Positions 44,337-53,818 of a stretch of 64,000 nucleotides of DNA are shown piece after piece. A model generated the notes under the pieces. That model ran no database searches and was not told the origin of the DNA. It saw only the letters and a program-made list of their open reading frames with translations. The position numbers and the translations under genes were made by a program. Location of the stretch: contig NZ_LVEJ01000026.1 in assembly GCF_001648775.1 (NCBI RefSeq), forward strand, positions 124,001-188,000, read 5' to 3'. Origin of the DNA: Pseudomonas fluorescens. GTDB taxonomy: Bacteria; Pseudomonadota; Gammaproteobacteria; Pseudomonadales; Pseudomonadaceae. The number at the start of each line of letters is the position of its first letter. Position 1 is the stretch's first letter.

Positions 44337-46175
44337 TCAGAAGGCGAAGCAGGAACAGCCAAACGCGCCCCAGAAACCGGCGAAGTCGCTGACCGGCGCA
44401 TTCGACATTCGCGCCTTTTCATGGCTGTGGGTGTGTACGGCGCACGGGCCGCTGCATTGGTGAACCTGCGCCTGCAACGGCGAATTCGGCCGCCAGTGCC
44501 CCGGCACCTTCACCACTGGCGACCAGTCCGGCAGCACTGGAATCGAACGCGGGCCAAGGTCTTCGAAGTCACCGGCAGCGTAAACAATCTTGCCGCCGAC
44601 TACGGTCAGCACCGATTCGATCCACTTGATCGCTTCTTCCTCGACATGGAAAAAGTCCGCGCTCAGCGCTGCCAGATCCGCCAGTTGCCCGACCTTGATC
44701 TGGCCTTTCTTGCCCTGCTCCGACGAGAACCAGGCGCTGCCGTGAGTGAACAACTCCAGCGCGGTGGTGCGCGGCAGACCTTCTTCGTATAGGGCCAGAC
44801 CGCCGACGGTGCGACCGCTGACCATCCAGTACAACGACGTCCATGGGTTGTAACTGGAAACGCGCGTTGCATCAGTGCCGGCGCCGACCGGTACACCTTC
44901 GGCGAGCATGCGTTTGATCGGTGGCGTCGCTTCGGCAGCTTGCTTGCCGTAGCGGTCGACAAAGTATTCGCCCTGGAACGCCATGCGATCCTGAATCGCA
45001 ATACCACCGCCCAGCGCTTTCACCCGCTCGATGTTCTGCGGGGTGATGGTTTCGGCGTGGTCGAAGAACCACGGCAGACCGTTGAACGGAATATCACGGT
45101 TAACCTTCTCGAACACGTCGAGCATGCGGCTGATCGATTCGTTGTAGGTGGCGTGCAGGCGGAACGGCCAGCGCTGCTCGACCAAGTGGCGCACCACCGG
45201 CTCCAGCTCTTGCTCCATGGTTTGCGGCAGGTCCGGGCGCGGTTCGAGGAAGTCTTCGAAGTCCGCCGCCGAAAACACCAGCATTTCCCCGGCACCGTTG
45301 TGGCGCAGGTAGTCGTCGCCCTGATGCAACGTGACGCTGCCGGTCCAGTTCTGGAAATCGCTCAGCTCTTCTTTCGGTTTCTGGGTGAACAGGTTGTAGG
45401 CGATACGCACAGTCAACTGGTCGTCCTTGGCCAGTTGTTCGATCACCTGATAATCGTCCGGGTAGTTCTGGAAACCGCCACCGGCGTCGATCGCACTGGT
45501 CAGGCCGAGGCGATTGAGCTCACGCATGAACTGGCGGGTCGAGTTGACCTGGTATTCCAGCGGCAGCTTCGGCCCCTTGGCCAGCGTCGAGTAGAGGATC
45601 ATCGCGTTTGGCCGCGCGACCAGCATGCCGGTCGGGTTGCCGTTGCTGTCGCGAACGATCTCGCCACCCGGTGGGTTCGGCGTGTCGCGGGTGTAGCCGG
45701 CCACGCGCAGGGCGGCGCGGTTGAGCAAGGCGCGGTCATACAGGTGCAGGATGAACACCGGGGTGTCCGGTGCGGCCTGGTTGATTTCTTCGAGGGTCGG
45801 CATGCGTTTTTCGGCGAACTGGAATTCGTTCCAGCCACCGACCACGCGCACCCATTGCGGGGTTGGCGTACGGTCAGCCTGATCCTTGAGCATGCGCAGC
45901 GCGTCAGCCAGCGACGGCACGCCTTCCCAGCGCAGTTCGAGGTTGTAGTTCAAACCGCCACGGATCAGGTGCAAGTGCGAGTCGTTGAGACCGGGGATGA
46001 CGCAGCGGCCGTGCATGTCGACCACTTGCGTGTTCGGCCCGCGCAGGGCCATGGCCTGGTTGTCGTTGCCAACGACGACGAAGCGGCCGTCGGTGATGGC
46101 CACGGCACTGGCCAGTGGTTTGGTGCGGTCAACGGTATGAAATTGGCCATTGAACAGAATCAGATCGGCGCTCAT
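44337..46175 (-). CDS. YtcJ-like amidohydrolase
   Basis: This 612-aa metal-dependent amidohydrolase has the first metal-ligand motif LNDSHLHL (near 65) after a beta-sandwich start (ADLILFNGQFHTVD). It has a TIM-barrel with RLHATYNESISRMLDV, FFDHAETITPQNIERV and GAGTDATRVSSYNPW carrying the catalytic Asp. The product ends with an unusual CSGPCAVHTHSHEKA and CSCFAF tail that may bind metal. The substrate is unknown. It lies 71 bp upstream of the isochorismatase-like gene. Confidence 0.93.
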   Translation of the reverse strand: MSADLILFNGQFHTVDRTKPLASAVAITDGRFVVVGNDNQAMALRGPNTQVVDMHGRCVIPGLNDSHLHLIRGGLNYNLELRWEGVPSLADALRMLKDQADRTPTPQWVRVVGGWNEFQFAEKRMPTLEEINQAAPDTPVFILHLYDRALLNRAALRVAGYTRDTPNPPGGEIVRDSNGNPTGMLVARPNAMILYSTLAKGPKLPLEYQVNSTRQFMRELNRLGLTSAIDAGGGFQNYPDDYQVIEQLAKDDQLTVRIAYNLFTQKPKEELSDFQNWTGSVTLHQGDDYLRHNGAGEMLVFSAADFEDFLEPRPDLPQTMEQELEPVVRHLVEQRWPFRLHATYNESISRMLDVFEKVNRDIPFNGLPWFFDHAETITPQNIERVKALGGGIAIQDRMAFQGEYFVDRYGKQAAEATPPIKRMLAEGVPVGAGTDATRVSSYNPWTSLYWMVSGRTVGGLALYEEGLPRTTALELFTHGSAWFSSEQGKKGQIKVGQLADLAALSADFFHVEEEAIKWIESVLTVVGGKIVYAAGDFEDLGPRSIPVLPDWSPVVKVPGHWRPNSPLQAQVHQCSGPCAVHTHSHEKARMSNAPVSDFAGFWGAFGCSCFAF

Positions 46176-46218
46176 CGCAGTTCCTCAAGCAAAGTGAAAA
46201 GGAGCAAACCCCGCGCGC

Positions 46219-46845
46219 TCAGCGTGGCGAGGTCTCTTGGGAATCGAGGTGTTCATGGGCCTGGCTGGCTTCGAGCCACGGGGCGAACAATCGCGTTACG
46301 CGGGGCATGAACACGTACACCACCGACACGACGATGGTCAGGGTGATCAGGAAGGTCGCGACCACGTAGTTGGAAAGCAGTGGATGCAACTTGAGCAATG
46401 GCCCCCAGATCAGCGGCACCAGCAAGGTGTGCGGCAGAATCACCAGCAGGGTGATCACCGCTTGTTTCCAGCGCGGCGGTGGCGAAGCAGCATCAGCCAG
46501 TGGCGAAAACCAGAACTCGCTGATCGGCGCGACTTCGGTCTGGTCGCCATCGGCAAGCATCGGCGCGGCCTCTTCGACCAATGCCTTGCGCTCCGATGAT
46601 TCCATCCACCGTTGCATCGCCTCAGTCGAGCAAAAACGCAGCACGCAGGTGTAGAAATCCAGGCCGGCGCGCTTGCCGCGCACCACGTCCACGCCCAAAT
46701 GGCCTTCGCGCTGCCCCGCCACGCGGACAATATTGCGCAGCCAGGCTTCATACGCCGACTCGAAACCAGCCTTGACCCGGTGTTTGATGATCAACGTGAC
46801 CGTCTCATCGGCCCCCGGCGCTTGGGGTTTGAGGACTTCAGGCAT
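46219..46845 (-). CDS. Antibiotic-biosynthesis-monooxygenase-like protein with membrane tail
   Basis: This 208-aa protein has an N-terminal ABM ferredoxin-like domain (about 15-110: VTLIIKHRVKAGFESAYEAW, GHLGVDVVRG). Two transmembrane helices follow (about 130-150 and 160-182). ABM domains carry out cofactor-free oxygenation or act as small-molecule sensors. The gene overlaps the DoxX gene by eight bases, so the two are coupled. Confidence 0.88.
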   Translation of the reverse strand: MPEVLKPQAPGADETVTLIIKHRVKAGFESAYEAWLRNIVRVAGQREGHLGVDVVRGKRAGLDFYTCVLRFCSTEAMQRWMESSERKALVEEAAPMLADGDQTEVAPISEFWFSPLADAASPPPRWKQAVITLLVILPHTLLVPLIWGPLLKLHPLLSNYVVATFLITLTIVVSVVYVFMPRVTRLFAPWLEASQAHEHLDSQETSPR

Positions 46846-47254
46846 AACGCAACACTCCGGGCAAACGAACAGGAATCACCAGCCGTCCCGGCCCGGCGAT
46901 CAACACAGTGGCAAACAGGATCAACAGCAACCAGCCGAACTGCCCCTCGGCCACACTCCATTGCGGATGCACGACCAACAGCGCCACCAGCAGCACAAAG
47001 AGAATAGGCACGCAGGCCAATCGCGCCAGTAACCCGGCGACGATCAGTAGCGGACAGAGGACTTCAGCGAAGATCGCCAGGATCAAGGTGAGGTGGGATC
47101 CGAGGTGGAACGGGTCTTCGATCAGTTGCAATTGCGCGGTGAAATCGAGCAGCTTGGGCAAGCCGTGAACCCACAGCAGGAACAACCCGCCGCTGACCCG
47201 CAGGAACAGCAGACCGACGTCGCGTGCCTGTTCTTCTCGTTGCGAAGCGTTCAT
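46838..47254 (-). CDS. DoxX-family membrane protein
   Basis: This 138-aa protein has four hydrophobic helices. It starts with LFLRVSGGLFLLWVHGLPKL and contains FHLGSHLTLILAIFAEVLCPLLIVAGL, typical of DoxX/YphA proteins. It is the first gene of the operon with the ABM protein, amidohydrolase and isochorismatase-like hydrolase. Its role is not known; other DoxX proteins associate with oxidoreductases. Confidence 0.9.
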   Translation of the reverse strand: MNASQREEQARDVGLLFLRVSGGLFLLWVHGLPKLLDFTAQLQLIEDPFHLGSHLTLILAIFAEVLCPLLIVAGLLARLACVPILFVLLVALLVVHPQWSVAEGQFGWLLLILFATVLIAGPGRLVIPVRLPGVLRYA

Positions 47255-47372
47255 GGCCCCACCCTTGAAATATCATTGGCCTGAAGCATGCCAATGATGG
47301 GCGGGGGGAAATTGCACGGATGTGCTTAGTTGCGACGGCCGTTCACGATGACGTTGCCGGCAGGTGTGAGGC

Positions 47373-49118
47373 TCAAGGCACCGCCCGAATGGTGTATTCA
47401 CGGGTTTGAAAAACCGCCGCCGTATCAGAATTCGCCACCTGATCCAGATTGACCATGAACCGAATGATCAGCTTGCTGCCATCCTTCAGCAGCCGTAGAT
47501 AATTGGCCGAAACAATCGCGGTGTAACCGCCATTCGTCACCCAGGCCCGATGCACCCTGTTAGTGGTGCCGGCCCACATCCGCAGATTGGGCGCGCCTGC
47601 GTTGCTCTCCCCCTGAAGATCAAGCCAGAGACACTGATTCACAGCGATATGCGGCCAGACACCAAACAGCAGATTCGCGCCGGACTGGACATCTTTCAGA
47701 TCGAGAATGTCGGTGCCGTTCGCCTGAGTGATCACCGGCGCCGCGAGTCGCTCCAACGCAATCGGCAACACATTGAGATGCAGGGGCTGTGAGGTCACCG
47801 GGGCGGAAGCACCTCGGGTGTAGGTAAACGCAACCTCCATTATTTTTCCGATGCTGAAGGCCACCAGCGATACGGGCAAACTGATTCTGATCGGCCTCGT
47901 GGTGCCGGCCGGTACCGGGGTAGTGGTATGCGAACCTGCCGGGGGAGTGCCATCAGCGGCTTTCACTGTCACTGAAACCATATCGGTGGGTTGCAGGTCG
48001 AGATCCAACAACGCAGTCAGGGTCGTTATTGCTTTCAGCGGATCGAGATTGATGTTATCGGGAGCCTCGACAATCGTCAGCGGCAGGCTTTGAATCACGA
48101 CGTTGATTCGCCAGGGGGGTGAGGCGCTTCCGCTGCCATCCGCCAATCTCACCGTAAACACATGCGATCCACCGGTCAGGTCAGTTGCGACGTACCTCCA
48201 GTTACCGTCGACGACATCGGCCGTGTCGAGCCTGGTCGAGCCATCAAACACAGCCACTGTGTCGCTAGCGGTGCCGCTTAGCGTGACCGTGGTGTACCGG
48301 GTGTCCGCGCCGTCAAGTATGTCTCCATCAAGATCGGTGACTGACGATATCCTCGGCCCGCTGGGGGCTCCTGTCAGTACGATGTAGTTTCGATGTGCAA
48401 ATGGCTGCGCAAGGGATGCATCCTGACTGCCTTGCAGCCCGGCCATGAAGCGCAGCGACAGCACGCTGCGATCCTGCAGACGTTGCAGTGGTGCAGCAGG
48501 GAAGTTCTGTTCGAAGAAACCGAAGCGGTTGAATTCGTCATTGACCACATTGTCCGGCGCCTGCCAGTACGACGCCTCGAAATCACTGCCGTCGGCATTT
48601 GTGCCGTTGATATTCAGCCAGAAGAATTGGCCGCGCCTGCCCAGTAGCCACGCATTCGTACGCAAGGTGAACTCAGAAAGGTCGCTGACATTCAGCTCAC
48701 TTCCCTGACCGTCTTTGTCGGCCTGTCGGATAAATGGCCGAGGCAGACTCAATTGATTGATGCGGGTGATGTAAAGCGGCAAAGGCTGTGAAGTAACAGG
48801 CGGTTCGGTGCCACGGTAAACCGTGTAAGTGACAATGACGGTATGCTCGAAGTTGAAAGCCACCAGGAGGTTATCAATATGGGTCTGGAAAGGACGTTGA
48901 AATCCGCCGATCGGTATGCGCGGTGAGGTGTAGGACCCAGAACCTGGCGTACCGGCCCACGTGATCGTGAGACTGTCTCCTGTCTGCCAATCGAAGTCGA
49001 TTTTTACCGTCAGGTTGTACCGAGCGGCCTCTGGGTCCAGCAAACCGTCAGGGCGACTTTCTATGATTGAGAGCGGCGGCAGACTGCTACTGTCCAGCGC
49101 GGGTATCAGCGTGTCCAT
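47373..49118 (-). CDS. Beta-rich protein with internal duplication and Ig-like domain
   Basis: This 581-aa protein has no signal peptide. It is built of two copies of an A-B unit around a central Ig-like domain. A (about 12-125) and A' (about 340-455) both start PLxIxEx-D and end YTxxRGxxxPVTSQPL. B (about 130-250) and B' (about 460-581) both run from a (R)PxIxQA...L motif to xxRFMxxL. The centre (about 255-338) is an Ig-like fold (VTLSGTASDTVAVFDG, GSHVFTVRLADGSG). This suggests a surface or adhesion protein exported by an unusual route. The ATG at 49118 has AAGGA upstream; a GTG at 49124 is also open. I do not recognise a named family. Confidence 0.85.
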   Translation of the reverse strand: MDTLIPALDSSSLPPLSIIESRPDGLLDPEAARYNLTVKIDFDWQTGDSLTITWAGTPGSGSYTSPRIPIGGFQRPFQTHIDNLLVAFNFEHTVIVTYTVYRGTEPPVTSQPLPLYITRINQLSLPRPFIRQADKDGQGSELNVSDLSEFTLRTNAWLLGRRGQFFWLNINGTNADGSDFEASYWQAPDNVVNDEFNRFGFFEQNFPAAPLQRLQDRSVLSLRFMAGLQGSQDASLAQPFAHRNYIVLTGAPSGPRISSVTDLDGDILDGADTRYTTVTLSGTASDTVAVFDGSTRLDTADVVDGNWRYVATDLTGGSHVFTVRLADGSGSASPPWRINVVIQSLPLTIVEAPDNINLDPLKAITTLTALLDLDLQPTDMVSVTVKAADGTPPAGSHTTTPVPAGTTRPIRISLPVSLVAFSIGKIMEVAFTYTRGASAPVTSQPLHLNVLPIALERLAAPVITQANGTDILDLKDVQSGANLLFGVWPHIAVNQCLWLDLQGESNAGAPNLRMWAGTTNRVHRAWVTNGGYTAIVSANYLRLLKDGSKLIIRFMVNLDQVANSDTAAVFQTREYTIRAVP

Positions 49119-49229
49119 GTTCACGTCCTTTTTGGCTACCTTTCGACATCGGCCAATCAGACATGTGAATGCGGAGATGCGCCACTGTCAGAACTAACAG
49201 GTCAAGCCCTGTTTCAGACGAACGGACGC

Positions 49230-50153
49230 TCACATCACCGGAATATCCAACGGCGCTGCCATGAACTGGCTGATCCGCGAGCGCAGCCATTTCTCCGCCG
49301 GATCGTTGTCGTGCACCCCGCTCCACGCCATCGACAACTGCGCCGCATCGATCGGGAATGGCGGATCTTCAGCGCGCAAGGCACAACCTTCCACCAGTGC
49401 ACACGCCGCGTAATCCGGCACGGTGGCGATCATCTCGGTGCCGGCGAGCAAGGCGCGCAGGCCGCTGAATTGCGGCACGCCCAAAACCACGCGACGGGAG
49501 CGGCCGACCTTGGCCAGGTCCATGTCGATATTGCCGCTCAGGTCGCCGGAGAACGAGACCATCGCGTGCGGGCGTTCGCAGTATTCGTCGAGCGTTAGCG
49601 GACCCGGACGGTCGTCGCCGCGCAGGACTTTGCAGGGAATGTCGCGCAGTTTCTTGCGTTTGGCGTTGGCCGGCAGATCGGTGGTGTAGCTGACGCCCAC
49701 CGAGATTTCCCCCGACGCCAACAACGCTGGCATCAGCAGGTAGTTGGCGCGACGCACCACCACGACAATGCCCGGCGCCTCTTGCTGAAGTTGGCGTAGC
49801 AACGGTGGGAACAGGCCGAATTCGGCGTCGTCCGACAGACCAATGCGGAACACCTCGCAACTGCTCGCCGGTTCGAACTCCTTGGCCCGGCTGACCGCAC
49901 CGGAAATCACATCCATCGCCGGTTGCAGCTCTTTGAGAATCGCCAGCGCGCGCGCCGTCGGCTCCATACCGCGGCCGTTGCGCAACAGCAGCGGATCATC
50001 AAACAGATCGCGCAACCGGCCCAGCGCCGCGCTGACCGCAGGCTGGCCCATGAACAGTTTTTCGGCGACGCGGGTCAGGTTTTTTTCGAACATCAGTGCT
50101 TCGAAAATCACCAGCAGGTTCATGTCGACGCGACGCAGATCGTTACGGTTCAT
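49230..50153 (-). CDS. LysR-family regulator (NodD-like group)
   Basis: This 307-aa protein begins MNRNDLRRVDMNLLVIFEAL and has a winged helix with RVAEKLFMGQPAVSAALGRL, followed by LLLRNGRGMEPTARA. The cofactor domain contains FRIGLSDDAEFGLFPPLL. It belongs to the group with NodD-like N-termini. The ATG at 50153 is used for AAGGAAA upstream. Its target is unclear. Confidence 0.94.
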   Translation of the reverse strand: MNRNDLRRVDMNLLVIFEALMFEKNLTRVAEKLFMGQPAVSAALGRLRDLFDDPLLLRNGRGMEPTARALAILKELQPAMDVISGAVSRAKEFEPASSCEVFRIGLSDDAEFGLFPPLLRQLQQEAPGIVVVVRRANYLLMPALLASGEISVGVSYTTDLPANAKRKKLRDIPCKVLRGDDRPGPLTLDEYCERPHAMVSFSGDLSGNIDMDLAKVGRSRRVVLGVPQFSGLRALLAGTEMIATVPDYAACALVEGCALRAEDPPFPIDAAQLSMAWSGVHDNDPAEKWLRSRISQFMAAPLDIPVM

Positions 50154-50363
50154 GGGCGCTTTCCTTCGATGGCCAACCAGACGCAAGTGCTACGCACTTT
50201 ACGTGATCAAGGCTGGTTTTATCTCCAGTTGTTAAGCAAATTAACAACGATTAACTCGTCAGCATCAACCCCCGGCCCAACAATGAATCCCTCTGCGCAG
50301 CGTTGTTTTTTGACCTGAGGGAACGCGCCGACCGTGCCTTCCCCACCGACACGGACCTTGGCC

Positions 50364-50795
50364 ATGGCTCACTTGCAACCCACCGTCGCCCTCGCCCCTG
50401 CCAGCGAACCGCGCAAGAGCGGCATTGGCGGGCTCAGCCCGCAACGCGAACGGCACGTCAAACAACTGATCCTCGAACGCTTGGGCGAAAGCCTGGAAGT
50501 CACCGAACTGGCCCGCGCCTGTTCGCTGTCGCGCAGCCATTTTTCCCGTGCCTTCAAATGCAGCACCGGGGTGTCGCCGCAGGACTGGATTCGCAGCCAG
50601 CGCATCGCGCGTGCCAAGCTGCTGATTCAGCACACTGACCTGAGCCTGACGCAAATCAGCCTGGAATGCGGTTTTTGCGATCAGGCGCATTTCTGCCATA
50701 TGTTCACTCGCAGCGAAGGCATCAACCCGTTTGCCTGGCGCTGCCAGATCATGCGTGAACCGAAAATTCACCGCTCACAACCCGCCGTGTTTTGA
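50364..50795 (+). CDS. Small AraC-family regulator (HTH domain only)
   Basis: This 143-aa protein consists mostly of the AraC double helix-turn-helix: LEVTELARACSLSRSHFSRA for the first and LTQISLECGFCDQAHFCHMF for the second. It has no ligand-binding domain, only a short polar N-terminus. The ATG at 50364 is chosen over a GTG at 50334. It directly precedes the large ATPase regulator gene. Confidence 0.92.
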   Translation: MAHLQPTVALAPASEPRKSGIGGLSPQRERHVKQLILERLGESLEVTELARACSLSRSHFSRAFKCSTGVSPQDWIRSQRIARAKLLIQHTDLSLTQISLECGFCDQAHFCHMFTRSEGINPFAWRCQIMREPKIHRSQPAVF

Positions 50796-50929
50796 TCCTG
50801 ATGCCCGCAGCACCCGTTGCACTGACGCTCAAACCTGAGGATTATGCCGGGACACCCCGGATTAGAAGGCCTGCGCACGCGCCCGGCCCTACTCCGCTCT
50901 GTCCGCTGCAGCACCGCAGGAGTGAGCTG

Positions 50930-53818
50930 TTGAGTCTTTCCCCGCATCAGGCCCTCGGCTTTGGCCCTTATCGGGTTCATCCCGGCCGACGCTTGGTACT
51001 CGAAGGTGAACAGCCGCTGCGTCTGGGCCGGCGGGCGATGGACATCCTCCTGATTCTGCTGGCGCATGCCGGCGAAGTGGTGAGCAAACAGCAATTGATG
51101 GCCGGGGTCTGGCCGGACAGTGTCGTCGAAGAGATCAACTTGCGTGTGCACATGGCGGCGTTGCGCAAGGCCCTCGGTGATGGTCAGGCCGGCCAGCGTT
51201 ACATCATCACCGTGGCGCAACGAGGCTACAGTTTTGTCGCCCCGGTTTTGCTCCAATCCATGGAGGAGCGTCCTGTGGGCAATGTTGGCGGTCGGCACAA
51301 CCTGCCCTTGCGGCGCACGCGCATGATCGGCCGCCAGCCTCTGGTCGACAGCTTGATGACACAGCTGCCGCGCCGACGCTGCATCACCCTGGTCGGCCCC
51401 GGCGGGATCGGCAAAACCACGGTGGCCCTGCGCGTGGCCGAGCAGTTGATCGGACAGTACCGCGACGGCATCCGACTGGTGGACCTGGCGCCACTCAACG
51501 ATCCGCGACTGATTGGCTCACATCTGGCCGCCCTGCTCGACCTGGCATTACCGGAAGGTGATCCGCTGGAGTCGCTGATCAATGGCCTGCAATCACGGCA
51601 GATGCTGTTGCTGCTCGACAATTGCGAACACCTGATCGATGCCGTCGCGGCGCTCAGCGAAAGCATTCTGCGCGGAGCGCCGAAGGTGCATATCCTCGCC
51701 ACCAGCCGCGAGAGTCTGCGCGCGGAAGGCGAATTCGTGCAGCGCCTGGATTCCCTCGAATACCCACCCATGAGCGCGATGCCGGATCGTCAGCAGGCGC
51801 TGGAATATTCGGCGCTGCAACTGTTCATCGAACGGGCCACGGCCGCGCAGGAAAGCTTCGAACTGAGCGACGCGCAGTTGCCGCAAACCATCGAAATCTG
51901 CCACCGCCTCGACGGCATTCCTCTGGCGCTGGAACTGGCGGCCGCGCAGGTCGCCGAGCTGGGCCTGGACGGTCTGCTGAGCCAGTTGCAAGGGCGCTTG
52001 CCGTCGTTGGCAGCGGGCAATCAAAACAGCCTTGAGCGCCACCACACCCTGCGCGCGACGCTGGACTGGAGTTTCAATCTGCTCGACGGATGCGAGCAGA
52101 CCTGCCTGCGCCGTCTGGGCGTGTTTCGCGGTGGTTTTACCCTGGAGTCAGCAGCGGCGGTGATCGTCGGCCAACAGATCGACCCCGGCGTGGTGTTTGT
52201 GGCGATCACGCAACTGGTGGCCAAATCCCTGCTCAGCGTCGAGGTCGGCGATGAGGAGGTGTTCTATCGCCTGCTCGACACGACGCGCCGTTATGCACTG
52301 GAAAAACTCGAGCACGCCGCCGAATGCGACGACACCCGCGAACGGCATGCCGAACGCTGCCTGGTATTGATGCAGCAAGCGCAAAACGATTGGGAGAACA
52401 CGCCGACGGTGGTGTGGATCGAGCGTTATGCCCGAGGCCTGGAAGATCTGCGCGCGGCGCTGGACTGGAGCCTGAACGGTGTCGGCCCCGGTGGCTTGGG
52501 GATTCGCCTGGCGGCGGCGTCGGCGCCCTTGTGGCAAGAGTTGTCGTTGCTCAAGGAGTACGGCGGCTATGTGCGCCGGGCACTGCGCCTGTTCGATGAA
52601 CTCGGTGAACCCTGCGCGCGCCTGAAAGTCGCCCTGAAACTGGCGCTCGGCAGTGCCTGTTATCACACGTGGGGCGGCACCCCGGAAACCATTGAAGCGT
52701 TCGCCGAAGCCCGCCGGCTGGCGCACGCGCACGACGACGTCGCCGGGCAGTTGCGCGCCGTGTCCGGACACATGGCGGTCAACCTCAGTTGCGGGCATTA
52801 CCGCATGGCACTGGCCCAGAGTGAGCACTTCGACCACCTCGGCCTGCACGGCGATCCACTGTTGTCACTGAGTACCCACCGCTTGCGGGTATTGGCCCTG
52901 CACTATGCCGGGGACCAGCCACAGGCGCGCCTTCACGCTGAACAAGTGTTGCAGCGCATGGCGCACAGCGGTCACGTCAACCGCTTCACGCACGGTTTTG
53001 GCGTGCAATACGACCAGAGTGTCGCGTCGCTGACGGTGCTGGCGCGGGTGCTGTGGATGCAGGGATTGCCGGAGCAAGCGTGGCGCACGGCGCGGCAGGC
53101 ACTGGATATTGCAGTGCAGATCGACCATGGCACCTCGATTTGCTACACCTTGGCACTGGCCAGTTGCCTGATCGCTCATTACAACGGCGATCAGCAGAAT
53201 GCCCGCGCGCTATTGCAACTGTTGCTGGAGCAATCGCAGAAGCATTCAGTGCTGTTGTTCAACACCTGGGCCCGGCATTACGCGCAGGTGATCGACGCGC
53301 AAGCCAGTGCGCCGGTGCCGAAGGACAGCAGCGGGCTGATTCGGGAAATCATGGTGACGCTGGATTGCCGTTTTATCGATGACGCGCTGCTTGAGCGGGC
53401 GCTCAGTGGTGATGCCGGGTGGAGCACGGCGGAGATTCTGCGGGCGCGGGCGGAGGCGTTACTGAATGGAGAGATGGTTTGTCTGGGCGGGCCTCTTCGC
53501 GAGCAAGCTCGCTCCCACACGGGGACTGAGTTCACCGCAATCCCCTGTGGGAGCGAGCCTGCTCGCGAAGAGGCCCTGAAGGAAGCCGAAGAACTCCTGC
53601 AACAATCCCTGACCATCGCCCGCACGCAAGGCGCGCTCGTCTGGGAACTTCGCAGCGCCACATCACTGGCGCAACTCTGGCAACGCCAGTCACGCTGCGC
53701 CGAGGCGCTGGATTTGCTCACCCCGATCTATCAACGCTTTACCGAGGGCTACGCGACCCCTGACTTGCGCAAGGTGCGCTTGCTGATCGACGAGTTACGC
53801 GAGCACGTGCACGCCTGA
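50930..53818 (+). CDS. Winged-helix/NB-ARC-type ATPase regulator with TPR tail
   Basis: This roughly 962-aa regulator has an OmpR-type winged helix at the N-terminus (LGFGPYRVHPG, DILLILLAHAGEVVSKQQLM, YIITVAQRGYSFVAP). A STAND/AAA ATPase follows, with Walker A GPGGIGKTTV (near 140) and Walker B LLLLDNCEH, and then about 450 residues of TPR-like helices. The TTG at 50930 has AGGAG seven bases upstream and gives an N-terminus like the paralogue at 53795-55252; an ATG at 50801 is in frame but lacks a clear ribosome site. A REPIN (53491-53575) lies inside the frame near the C-terminus. The signal and targets are unknown. It meets a convergent paralogue with a 24-bp overlap. Confidence 0.88.
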   Translation: MSLSPHQALGFGPYRVHPGRRLVLEGEQPLRLGRRAMDILLILLAHAGEVVSKQQLMAGVWPDSVVEEINLRVHMAALRKALGDGQAGQRYIITVAQRGYSFVAPVLLQSMEERPVGNVGGRHNLPLRRTRMIGRQPLVDSLMTQLPRRRCITLVGPGGIGKTTVALRVAEQLIGQYRDGIRLVDLAPLNDPRLIGSHLAALLDLALPEGDPLESLINGLQSRQMLLLLDNCEHLIDAVAALSESILRGAPKVHILATSRESLRAEGEFVQRLDSLEYPPMSAMPDRQQALEYSALQLFIERATAAQESFELSDAQLPQTIEICHRLDGIPLALELAAAQVAELGLDGLLSQLQGRLPSLAAGNQNSLERHHTLRATLDWSFNLLDGCEQTCLRRLGVFRGGFTLESAAAVIVGQQIDPGVVFVAITQLVAKSLLSVEVGDEEVFYRLLDTTRRYALEKLEHAAECDDTRERHAERCLVLMQQAQNDWENTPTVVWIERYARGLEDLRAALDWSLNGVGPGGLGIRLAAASAPLWQELSLLKEYGGYVRRALRLFDELGEPCARLKVALKLALGSACYHTWGGTPETIEAFAEARRLAHAHDDVAGQLRAVSGHMAVNLSCGHYRMALAQSEHFDHLGLHGDPLLSLSTHRLRVLALHYAGDQPQARLHAEQVLQRMAHSGHVNRFTHGFGVQYDQSVASLTVLARVLWMQGLPEQAWRTARQALDIAVQIDHGTSICYTLALASCLIAHYNGDQQNARALLQLLLEQSQKHSVLLFNTWARHYAQVIDAQASAPVPKDSSGLIREIMVTLDCRFIDDALLERALSGDAGWSTAEILRARAEALLNGEMVCLGGPLREQARSHTGTEFTAIPCGSEPAREEALKEAEELLQQSLTIARTQGALVWELRSATSLAQLWQRQSRCAEALDLLTPIYQRFTEGYATPDLRKVRLLIDELREHVHA
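53491..53575. repeat. REPIN inside the ATPase regulator coding sequence
   Basis: GCCTCTTCGCGAGCAAGCTC starts the left arm and the inverted GAGCCTGCTCGCGAAGAGGC ends the right arm, 85 bp in all. It encodes in frame a stretch starting PLREQARSH and ending CGSEPAREEA. REPINs are normally intergenic. Confidence 0.92.
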
